Shown here: positions 1 to 6,957 of the stretch, in pieces
Numbering within the stretch: the first letter of the stretch is position 1
Layout of the letters: each line of letters opens with the position of its first letter
Assembly (NCBI RefSeq): GCF_047971665.1
Contig: NZ_JBKEAA010000007.1
Span: 6,317-70,316, forward strand
From: Castellaniella sp047971665
GTDB lineage: Bacteria; Pseudomonadota; Gammaproteobacteria; Burkholderiales; Burkholderiaceae_B
Reading direction: 5' to 3'
DNA length: 64,000 bases
Position numbers and translations under genes: made by a program
The notes under the pieces: generated by a model
The model's input: the letters and a program-made list of their open reading frames with translations, nothing else
Told to the model about the DNA's origin: nothing
The model's database searches: none

Positions 1-1
1 C

Positions 2-292
2 CAGGCCGCACGCGACAATGCGCCCACCGCGCTGCTGCTGCCGCCCCTGGGCCTGGGCGCCTTTGCCGCCTTGACCCGCCGCGCGGCGCTGGTGATCTGC
101 AACGATTCGGGCGTCTCGCACCTGGGCGCCGCTGCCGGCACGCGCCAGATCACCCTGTTCGGTGTCACCGACCCCTCCCGCACCGGCCCCTGGTCCAACC
201 AGTCCGTGCGCATGGGCCGCATGGATGCCTGGCCCGCCGCCCCCGATGTTCTGTCCACTGCGCTCGATCTCCTGGCGCCCCCCGCTGTATGA
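2..292 (+). CDS. Heptosyltransferase-like glycosyltransferase, family 9 (C-terminal part only)
   Basis: The reading frame is open from the left edge, so only the last 96 residues are visible. They contain the GT9 C-terminal signature: an N-D-S-G-V-S-H-L-G-A-A-A-G run followed by LFGVTDPSRTGPW, the nucleotide-sugar binding part of ADP-heptose:LPS heptosyltransferases (WaaC/WaaF type). Such enzymes add L-glycero-D-manno-heptose to the LPS inner core at the cytoplasmic face of the inner membrane. Its stop overlaps the ATG of the next gene (ATGA at 289-292), so the two are probably translated together. WaaF is my best guess from the C-terminal motif, but other GT9 members cannot be excluded without the N-terminal half. 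Confidence 0.8.
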   Translation, partial: QAARDNAPTALLLPPLGLGAFAALTRRAALVICNDSGVSHLGAAAGTRQITLFGVTDPSRTGPWSNQSVRMGRMDAWPAAPDVLSTALDLLAPPAV

Positions 293-1053
293 CGCTGACT
301 GTTTTTTTCGGCAACCTGCTGATTCCCCTGAACCTGTCGATCACCCTGCTGGTGCTGGCCCTGCTCCTGTTCATGCTGCGCGGGCGCAAGACAGCCGCGA
401 TCCTGGTGATCGGTGCCCTGTCCTGGGCGTTGTTCTGGTCTCTGCCAGCGACCTCTTTGTGGGCGGGCGGCTTGCTGGAACAACGCTTCCCCTACAAACC
501 GGCGGCCATGATCCCGACGGCCCAGGCCATCGTGGTCCTGGGCGGCAATTCCGCCAATGGGCGGCTCAACTGGTTCGAGCCCTACGACCGCGACAGGGCC
601 ATCGTACGGACCGACAGGGCGGCGCAGCTGTATGCCGCAGGCCGGGCGCCTCTGGTCGTCGTCTCCGGCGCGGCCCTGGATGGCGGCCAGAGCGAAGCCG
701 CCATGATGGCCGCCGCCCTGGAGCGCGACGGCGTGCCCGCGCAGGTCATCCTGAAAGAAACCCAGAGCGACACCACGCGGGAGAATGCGGTCTACACTGC
801 CCGGCTGCTGCGCGATCAGGGCATCGAACGTTTCCTGTTGGTGACCTCGGCCCTGCACATGCCCCGCTCCATGGCCAGCTTCCAGAATCAGGGGCTGAAC
901 CCGGTCGCGGCACCCTCTCCCCCGCAGATCGTGGTGCCGGACGATCCGAATTTTTCATTCTGGCTGCCGGACATGCGGACGCTGAACGCCAGCCGGTCGA
1001 TCATCAAGGAATACCTGGGGCTGCTGGTCTACTGGGCACGAGGCTGGGCCTGA
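289..1053 (+). CDS. YdcF/ElyC-type DUF218 envelope protein
   Basis: The product is 254 aa. Two hydrophobic segments near residues 8-28 and 33-55 anchor it in the inner membrane. The rest is a soluble DUF218 domain starting at about residue 78 with AIVVLGG, then VVVSGAA near 120, SDTTRENA near 160 and LLVTSALHMPRS near 182. These are the conserved blocks of the SanA/YdcF/ElyC family. ElyC-type members affect envelope integrity and lipid-carrier or peptidoglycan metabolism; the biochemical reaction is not settled. It is coupled to the upstream glycosyltransferase by a 4-bp overlap, and its 3' end overlaps the convergent glycosyltransferase gene by 25 bp. Confidence 0.82.
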   Translation: MTLTVFFGNLLIPLNLSITLLVLALLLFMLRGRKTAAILVIGALSWALFWSLPATSLWAGGLLEQRFPYKPAAMIPTAQAIVVLGGNSANGRLNWFEPYDRDRAIVRTDRAAQLYAAGRAPLVVVSGAALDGGQSEAAMMAAALERDGVPAQVILKETQSDTTRENAVYTARLLRDQGIERFLLVTSALHMPRSMASFQNQGLNPVAAPSPPQIVVPDDPNFSFWLPDMRTLNASRSIIKEYLGLLVYWARGWA

Positions 1054-2216
1054 ACGGGCCCGAGGGCCCGTTCCCGCCGGATGTCCGCGTACAGCGCCAG
1101 ATACTGGCGAGCGACTTCCGGCCAGGCATGACGCGCCAGCACAGCCTGCGCGCCGCTGCGCAGCCGGTCGCGCAACGCCGGGTCCGAACGCAATCGCGCG
1201 ATGGCCTGCGCCAACTCATCGGCCCGCTCGGGATGACTGAGCACCAGCGCCTCGGCATCCGGCTCGACATACTGAGCAAAACCGCACCAGGGCGCGGGAC
1301 TGAGGATGACCGGCAAGCCGAAGGACATGGCCTCCAGGGGCGCCATGCCGAAGCTGTCATTCAGGGTGGGATGCACATACAGATCGGCAGCCTGGTAGTA
1401 GGGATCGACCTGTGAGGTTTCCGCCACCAGATGGGTGCGGCGGCGCACGGAATCAGGCGCGCGGGCAACGCACTCGCGCGAGGCCGCATTGGCGCCGACC
1501 ACCAGCAACAGCACATCGTCCGACAGCCCGGCCAGCGCCTGAAGCACCGTCGGCAGTCCCTTGCGCATCGGATTGCGCGCCACCAGCAGACACAGCGTGC
1601 CCTCGGCCGGCACCCCCAGTTCGGCCCGCGTCCGGCGGCGCTGTTCGGCCGTGACAGGATCAGCCTGCGCCACACCGGGCGCGATCACCGGCGCGGTCAG
1701 ACCGGGCCCATAAGCCTGGATCAGTTGGTGCGCGATCAGTTGCGACACGGCGACGACCCGGTGCCCCGGTCGCTGCGCTACGCGTCGCGCCTCGAGGCCC
1801 AGATAGGTCCGGACCCGGGGACTGAACCGGGACAAGCCTCGCCGCAGGCTGGACATGGGCTGCACTCGCCAGCGGTAGCGCACCGGGGTGACATGCATGA
1901 CTTCGACGTCGCCGCACCAGCCATTCATATGGGAATGGACGATGTCATACCCGGCGCGGGTGGCTTGCGCCGCGCGCCGGGCGAACAGCCAGACCCGGAT
2001 CCAGCTGGGCCAGCGCCGGCTGATGGTGATCGGTCGGAAAGGAAGCTGCAAATCGCAGGCCGGATCATATTCCCGGGCAAAGACCGTGACCTGATGCCCG
2101 GCGGCGGACAATTCCCGCATCAGCGCCAGCCCATAGGCCTCGGCCCCGCCATAACGGTTGCCGAAGCGATCGACGACAAAGGCAATGGCGAGACGCTCAA
2201 GCGGCCGAGGCCTCAC
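1029..2216 (-). CDS. Glycosyltransferase family 4 (last gene of the LPS-core-type cassette)
   Basis: GT-B fold glycosyltransferase of about 395 aa. The N-terminal Rossmann start reads AIAFVVDRFGNRYGGAEAY. The second domain carries the donor-site block ARNPMRKGLPTVLQAL and the acidic EX7E-type region DSFGMAPLEAMSFGLPVILS near the C-terminus. I chose a GTG start at 2216 because family members begin just before this strand. The frame stays open to a TTG at 2300 overlapping the upstream stop (TTGA), but that 28-residue extension is Ala/Asp/Ser-rich and spans a perfect 15-bp hairpin. Expected role: adding a sugar to LPS core or a surface glycan. Donor and acceptor are unknown. Confidence 0.82.
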   Translation of the reverse strand: MRPRPLERLAIAFVVDRFGNRYGGAEAYGLALMRELSAAGHQVTVFAREYDPACDLQLPFRPITISRRWPSWIRVWLFARRAAQATRAGYDIVHSHMNGWCGDVEVMHVTPVRYRWRVQPMSSLRRGLSRFSPRVRTYLGLEARRVAQRPGHRVVAVSQLIAHQLIQAYGPGLTAPVIAPGVAQADPVTAEQRRRTRAELGVPAEGTLCLLVARNPMRKGLPTVLQALAGLSDDVLLLVVGANAASRECVARAPDSVRRRTHLVAETSQVDPYYQAADLYVHPTLNDSFGMAPLEAMSFGLPVILSPAPWCGFAQYVEPDAEALVLSHPERADELAQAIARLRSDPALRDRLRSGAQAVLARHAWPEVARQYLALYADIRRERALGPVQAQPRAQ

Positions 2217-2247
2217 GTCATCCGCGCGCGCCTCGCCGGAGGAGGCC

Positions 2248-2282
2248 GCATCGGCGGACGCGGGATCCGCGTCCGCCGATGC
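2248..2282. other. Perfect 15-bp inverted repeat between deacetylase and glycosyltransferase
   Basis: GCATCGGCGGACGCG at 2248-2262 and its exact complement at 2268-2282 flank a GGATC loop. It lies between the deacetylase stop (2297) and the preferred GTG start of the downstream glycosyltransferase (2216). No T tract follows on either strand, so it is more likely an intercistronic mRNA hairpin (stability or attenuation) than a complete rho-independent terminator. If the TTG at 2300 were the real start, the hairpin would be inside coding sequence. Confidence 0.55.
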
Positions 2283-2296
2283 CTGACGAGCGGCGC

Positions 2297-3127
2297 TCAA
2301 GCCGCCTCCGGCGGCAGCGCGCCGGCATGCGCCTGGACATCCTGGCTCCGATGCACCTCAGCGCGGCCGGTATCGGCCATCGCCGCCCCGGAAAGACGGC
2401 GCTCGGCGCGGCAACGTTTGCCATCCTCCAGATGCGTCAGACATTTTTGCAAGAACCGTAGCAGATGTGTCGAGCGCATGACCGCCACGCGCGGCAGCGC
2501 GTAGGGATCGTCATCCAGACGCGCCAGACCGCGCGCGGTGGTGGTAGCGGTGTCATAGCCCGCCTCGCGCACGAGGGCCGCCAGCGCGGGCGTGAACTTG
2601 CCGTAGGGATAGCAAAAGGCGCGCACCGGAACGCCCGCGATCTGTTCCAGCGCATCGCGCGAATCACGGATCTCATTGACCGCCAGCTCTGGTGAAATCC
2701 GCGGCAGAACGGGATGATTCAGCGTATGGGAGCCGATTTCGTGACCCGCGGCCGCCCAGGCACGCATCCCGCTGACATCCATGAGCGGCGAAGGCGGTAC
2801 CCCCTCGTCCGCGTCCCAGACGTTGGTGCCGCCCAACTGCCGGACCACGAAATAATTGGTGGCCTCGAAACCGCAGGCCTCGAGCACCGGGACCGCATGT
2901 TCCAGCACATTGGCATAGCCGTCATCGAAGGTGATGCCAATGACCTTGCCGGATTTCTCGCCGCGCAGATAGGGGCCCAGCCGAGCCATCGAGAGCCCCC
3001 GGTAGCCCAGCCGCCGCAGCCACAGCATCTGACGCCGGAAATCCCGGGGATGCACGGTCAGGCCGCGATAGGGCGTACCGCGCGGGCCGGGCTCTCCAAT
3101 CTGGTGGTACATGAGGATAGGGATCAT
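2297..3127 (-). CDS. Polysaccharide deacetylase family protein (second of two)
   Basis: The product is 276 aa of the NodB-homology family (carbohydrate esterase 4). It removes N-acetyl groups from amino sugars in glycans. Visible motifs: MYHQIG at the N-terminus, ITFDDGY (catalytic Asp and metal Asp) near residue 66, GSHTLNHPVL (zinc His-x3-His) near 135, and FCYPYGKFTP near 170. The last 45 or so residues are Arg/Ala-rich and lie outside the domain. No Shine-Dalgarno precedes the ATG, but a perfect TATAAT on the minus strand (3139-3134) lies 6 bp upstream. This hints at a secondary promoter and a nearly leaderless message. It is one of two deacetylases alternating with glycosyltransferases, suggesting the glycan contains de-N-acetylated hexosamines. 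Confidence 0.88.
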   Translation of the reverse strand: MIPILMYHQIGEPGPRGTPYRGLTVHPRDFRRQMLWLRRLGYRGLSMARLGPYLRGEKSGKVIGITFDDGYANVLEHAVPVLEACGFEATNYFVVRQLGGTNVWDADEGVPPSPLMDVSGMRAWAAAGHEIGSHTLNHPVLPRISPELAVNEIRDSRDALEQIAGVPVRAFCYPYGKFTPALAALVREAGYDTATTTARGLARLDDDPYALPRVAVMRSTHLLRFLQKCLTHLEDGKRCRAERRLSGAAMADTGRAEVHRSQDVQAHAGALPPEAA

Positions 3128-3154
3128 CAGCGGATTATATCGAGCCGACCGGAC

Positions 3155-4261
3155 CTATTCACAGACCTTCCGGTAGAACGCCAGGGTCTGTCCCGTAAAG
3201 ACAGGCATGGAGAAACACGTCTGCGCACGCGCACGGGCGGAGGCGGACATGCCCGAAGGCACGGGGTTTGCCAGCCGCTCGCGCAGCCAGGCCTCGGCGG
3301 CGTCCACATCGCCAGCCGGGACGACCCAGCCGTCCTGGTCCTGGCGAACCAGCTCGGGAAGCCCGCCCGCGTCCGACACCAGGGTCGGCAATCCCATCGC
3401 CAGAGATTCGCAGGCGGCATAGGACCCGGCCTCCTGGAACGACACGACGAAACCGATGTCACTGGCCGCCAGAATCCGGCGAGGGTCGGCCACCAGCCCC
3501 GGAAACACGACCCAGGGAGTCATGCCCAGCGCTTCGACCTCCTGGCGCAAGGCGCCCCGGGGCGGATCGCCCGCCACCAGAAGGCGGAATCCGTCACGAT
3601 CCGCCTGCGGCAACCGGGCCAGCGCCTGCACGAGGGTCATCCATCCCTTGGCCCGGTCCGTACCGCCCACACTGCCGAGCACCTGCGTCCGCGCCGCGAT
3701 CGCGCCCAGCCACGTCGCCCGTTCCTGGCCTGACTCCTGCGTCGTGGCCGGACTGAAACGATCCGTGTCCACCCCCAGCCGGATGGTGCACAGCGGATGC
3801 CCCCGGTATGAAGAATCCCGCAGCAGGTTGCTCACGTAATCGCACACGCCGATCACGCCATCGGTGCCCAGCCGCGCGCGCAGCCAATGACCGAAACTTC
3901 GCACCGGCATGGTGTTGTGCTTGGTCCAGATGATGCGCGGCGGATGGGGCAGCCCCACACGGGCCAGCATCGCCTGACGATGATCGGCCGAGCCATTGAC
4001 ATGAACCAGATCGAAGCCGCCTTCGCGCAACAGACGGCGCAAGCGCGCGACCTCGGCCAGCATCGGCCCCGGACGCGTACTGAAGGACGTATCCACGCAA
4101 CGCACCCCGGGAATCTGACCGGCCTGAGCGAACAGGCGGCTGGTCCCCGGCGTGGCCACCGTCACCTCGTGCTCACCCTGAAAGGCGCGGGCCAGATTGA
4201 CGATATAGGTCGCATGACCACCGCCGTTGCGAGGATGCGGGTTGGTGCAGAGGATTTTCAT
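3155..4261 (-). CDS. Glycosyltransferase family 4
   Basis: The product is 368 aa starting MKILCTNPHPRNGGGHATYI, a typical GT4 start whose Gly-rich loop contacts the donor phosphate. Other blocks: GGTDRAKGWMTLVQAL (donor-site Arg/Lys) near residue 205 and the EX7E-type region EAGSYAACESLAMGLPTLVSD near 285. The start at 4261 is one base after the upstream gene's stop (4263-4265 on the plus strand), which fits the tight packing of this cassette. The frame remains open far upstream, but that is antisense noise over the GT2 gene. The protein is probably cytoplasmic or peripheral at the inner membrane, transferring a hexose or heptose to a lipid-linked core. Confidence 0.85.
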   Translation of the reverse strand: MKILCTNPHPRNGGGHATYIVNLARAFQGEHEVTVATPGTSRLFAQAGQIPGVRCVDTSFSTRPGPMLAEVARLRRLLREGGFDLVHVNGSADHRQAMLARVGLPHPPRIIWTKHNTMPVRSFGHWLRARLGTDGVIGVCDYVSNLLRDSSYRGHPLCTIRLGVDTDRFSPATTQESGQERATWLGAIAARTQVLGSVGGTDRAKGWMTLVQALARLPQADRDGFRLLVAGDPPRGALRQEVEALGMTPWVVFPGLVADPRRILAASDIGFVVSFQEAGSYAACESLAMGLPTLVSDAGGLPELVRQDQDGWVVPAGDVDAAEAWLRERLANPVPSGMSASARARAQTCFSMPVFTGQTLAFYRKVCE

Positions 4262-4262
4262 G

Positions 4263-5021
4263 TCATCGGGAACGCCATGGTCCATGGCCAAGACAATATA
4301 GTTTGACGTAGCGATAGAAGCTTCCCGTCCCCGCCATGCCGGCCAGGACCAGGCCCTGCCAGCCATCCAGGAACCCGCGCCGGAGGACATAGTGACGCAC
4401 AAAAGTCCAGACGCCGTGCCCGAACGGCCCCAGCACTGTGGTTCGCCGCCCCCGCTCGAAGGCGCTGCGCGCGGCCTCGGTGGAATAGCGGTTGATCTTG
4501 TCGATGAAGACCTCCAGGCTGGCATAGGGATAATGCAGGAAGTGGCCCGGCAACGTCTGCGTGCGTCCGCGGACTTCGACATGCTCATGCACGGCCGCGT
4601 CGGTGAACCGCCCCTCCTCACGCATGAACAGGCGCACCACATGATCCGGCCACCAGCCGCTGTGCCGTATCCAGCGGCCACAGAAATTCGACAGCCGGGC
4701 AATGCGATACGCCTGGGCATCGGGGGCCCGGACGGCCTGCTGGATCGCCAGCGCCAGCTCGGGGGTCACGCGTTCGTCGGCATCGATGGACAACACCCAG
4801 TCGCTCGTGGCCAGCGCCAGCGCGCGGTTCTTCTGGGGGCCGAAACCAGGCCAGTCCGGCGAGATCTCGACCCGCGCGCCCCGCGCGCGTGCAATCTCGC
4901 AGGTCGCGTCCGTGCTGCCCGAATCCAGCACGATGATTTCGTCGGCGAACGCCACGGAATCGAGGCACTCGCCGATGTGACCGGCCTCGTTCCTGGTGAT
5001 GATGATGACGGACAGCCTCAT
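4263..5021 (-). CDS. Glycosyltransferase family 2 (WaaE/KdtX-like)
   Basis: The product is 252 aa. It starts MRLSVIIITRNEAGHIGECL, the GT2 UDP-binding strand, followed by IIVLDSGSTDAT and the metal-binding SIDADERV (DxD) near residue 85. A C-terminal amphipathic/hydrophobic region follows (GRRTTVLGPFGHGVWTF onward). The layout resembles WaaE/KdtX-type core beta-glucosyltransferases. The ATG at 5021 overlaps the stop of the deacetylase upstream (ATGA) and is preferred over an in-frame ATG nine codons earlier. Acting on the LPS inner core is an inference from neighbours; donor specificity is unknown. Confidence 0.85.
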   Translation of the reverse strand: MRLSVIIITRNEAGHIGECLDSVAFADEIIVLDSGSTDATCEIARARGARVEISPDWPGFGPQKNRALALATSDWVLSIDADERVTPELALAIQQAVRAPDAQAYRIARLSNFCGRWIRHSGWWPDHVVRLFMREEGRFTDAAVHEHVEVRGRTQTLPGHFLHYPYASLEVFIDKINRYSTEAARSAFERGRRTTVLGPFGHGVWTFVRHYVLRRGFLDGWQGLVLAGMAGTGSFYRYVKLYCLGHGPWRSR

Positions 5022-5863
5022 CCCGCGTAGCGCTGGCCGCGCTTCCATCGTTTCCAGGCATTGAAGGCTGGCCCGAGCAGCGGATGCGCCGCCACGCGGA
5101 TGCGCCGCCCGACCGAGGCGCCGGTCGTATCGCGCACGGCAAAGCGGAAGATCGAGGCCAGGTCGGCGCCAGGCTGATTGCGTCCAAAGGCCCGCGTTGT
5201 GTACAGATGCCGGAAACCGGCGGTCTGTGCAATACGGACATAGTCGGCATCAAAATATCCCTGCGGCCAGCACAGGTGATCGGAGACCTCGCCCAGATGC
5301 CGCGCCAGGCAGGCTCGTGACTGCGCCAGCTCGTCGGTCATGCGGGCGTTCTTGTCCCCCACCTGCTTGTCCCAGCGGGTATGGGTATGCGTATGGCTGT
5401 GGAATTCGCACACGCCCTCGGCCCGCATTCGCTCGATTTCGGTCCAGCGCAAGGCGATATCGGCCTCCTCCCCCTGGGCGACTCTGCGCATGCATTCCGC
5501 GTGATCGGGGGTTTCCGGCAGGCTCGCCCCGCCCTCACCCGTGCAGGCCCGCGCGGGCCCGTCGCCGATCCAGGACGTGACCAGGAAGATCACGGCGTGC
5601 AGACCATATTCGCGCAACAGCGGCCAGGCGTAGACGTAATTGTCCAGATAGCCATCATCGAAGGTGATCAGCACGGAGCGGGCGGGCGCGGGCGCGCCGG
5701 CCAGATGCGCGGCGAATTCGTCGCAGGTCAGTGCGCGATAGCCGTGGTCTCTGAGCCAGGCCAGTTGCTCGCGGAAATGCGCCGGCGTCACATTGATGGC
5801 ACCCCCCGCAGGGGTGACATGGTGATACATCAGGACGGGAACCGTGCGTGTGCCCAGACTCAT
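5018..5863 (-). CDS. Polysaccharide deacetylase family protein (first of two)
   Basis: The product is 281 aa of carbohydrate esterase family 4. Motifs: VPVLMYHHVTP at the start, VLITFDDGYLDN (catalytic and metal Asp) near residue 65, the His-rich zinc site FHSHTHTHTRW near 160, and LCWPQGYFDA near 205. The start at 5863 overlaps the stop of the preceding glycosyltransferase by four bases (ATGA). It probably deacetylates an N-acetylhexosamine laid down by a glycosyltransferase of the same cassette, as proposed for deacetylases in Bordetella LPS-core loci. That link is inferred from position. There is no signal peptide, so a cytoplasmic substrate is likely. Confidence 0.88.
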   Translation of the reverse strand: MSLGTRTVPVLMYHHVTPAGGAINVTPAHFREQLAWLRDHGYRALTCDEFAAHLAGAPAPARSVLITFDDGYLDNYVYAWPLLREYGLHAVIFLVTSWIGDGPARACTGEGGASLPETPDHAECMRRVAQGEEADIALRWTEIERMRAEGVCEFHSHTHTHTRWDKQVGDKNARMTDELAQSRACLARHLGEVSDHLCWPQGYFDADYVRIAQTAGFRHLYTTRAFGRNQPGADLASIFRFAVRDTTGASVGRRIRVAAHPLLGPAFNAWKRWKRGQRYAG

Positions 5864-6957
5864 GAGGCGCGCTCCTGCAACCATTGTCGATAGCATTGCT
5901 CTGTTTGATGCACCAGCCCCTCCAGGGTAAACCGTTCGCCTTCCCGCACGGCCCGCATGCCCGCTCGGCCCATGGCGCGGCGACGCGAAGGATCATCGAT
6001 CAGGGTCGTCAGCGCGGCCGTCAACGCGGTCGCATCGTGCAGGGGCACGAGCAGGCCGGTTTCGCCATTGTGCAGCATCTCCGACACCCCGCCGACATCC
6101 GTGCCGATCACCGGCAGTCCAGCCGCCGCAGCCTCGACGAAAACCGTGCCTGAGGCCTCTTGTTCCGTGGCCAGGGCGAACACGTCGAAACCGGCCAGCA
6201 CATTGGGAATATCCGCGCGACGGCCAGTGAACAGGATTTTGTCCTGCAGATTCAGCGTCCGCACATAGGCCTGCAGGTTTTCCAGAGTCGGAGAACCGTC
6301 GCCCACCAACACCAGAAAAACATCCGGGCGCCGCAACAGACCGGCCATGGCGTCGATCAGCGCACGGTGCCCTTTTTTTTCACGCATCACGGAGACACAG
6401 CCGACCACGGCCGCCTCATCGGGCAGCCCCAGTTCGGCACGCAGCGTGGAATGCTCGACCGGCTCGGGCAGCGGGATGGGGGAATAGACCGTGGCCACGC
6501 GTTTCGGGTCGGCGCCGCGCTCAAGCAGCAGATGCCGGACATGATCACTGACGGTCGTCACGCAATGCGGCACCCCTGTATAGGACAGCAGTGAACCGGG
6601 CTTGACCGCGAGATGCCGGGTGCGCACGATCAGCGGGGTCCCCGCCAGCCGCGCCGCCACCCCCGCAAGCATGGTGTCGCGGCGGCTGTGCGTATTGAGC
6701 ACATCGAACCGGCCCGCTTTCAGGATGCGGCGCAGCCGGACCACGCCACAGGCATAATTGCGAGGGCCGTCCATCAGCATCGTGTGCACCGTGAAGCCCT
6801 CGTCGGCCAGGCGCCGCGCCAATTGCGCATGCGGCTGACAGACCGCCTCCAGGTGATGCCCATGCGCCCGCATGGCGCGCATTTCCTTGAAGATGCGGTT
6901 TTCCTGGCCGCCAAAGCCGGTTGCCGCCTCGGAATGCAGGATACGCAGCGGCTTCAT
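5860..6957 (-). CDS. Glycosyltransferase family 4 (first gene after dnaE)
   Basis: The product is 365 aa. It starts MKPLRILHSEAATGFGGQENRI (Gly-rich donor loop) and carries SVMREKKGHRALIDAM near residue 195 and the EX7E-type block EASGTVFVEAAAAGLPVIGTD near 270. Its ATG overlaps the dnaE stop (ATGA at 6957-6954). The envelope-glycan cassette is therefore translationally coupled to the replicative polymerase gene, and the cassette may depend on the dnaE promoter. The function is sugar transfer to an LPS-core or surface glycan acceptor; the specific sugar is unknown. Confidence 0.86.
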   Translation of the reverse strand: MKPLRILHSEAATGFGGQENRIFKEMRAMRAHGHHLEAVCQPHAQLARRLADEGFTVHTMLMDGPRNYACGVVRLRRILKAGRFDVLNTHSRRDTMLAGVAARLAGTPLIVRTRHLAVKPGSLLSYTGVPHCVTTVSDHVRHLLLERGADPKRVATVYSPIPLPEPVEHSTLRAELGLPDEAAVVGCVSVMREKKGHRALIDAMAGLLRRPDVFLVLVGDGSPTLENLQAYVRTLNLQDKILFTGRRADIPNVLAGFDVFALATEQEASGTVFVEAAAAGLPVIGTDVGGVSEMLHNGETGLLVPLHDATALTAALTTLIDDPSRRRAMGRAGMRAVREGERFTLEGLVHQTEQCYRQWLQERAS

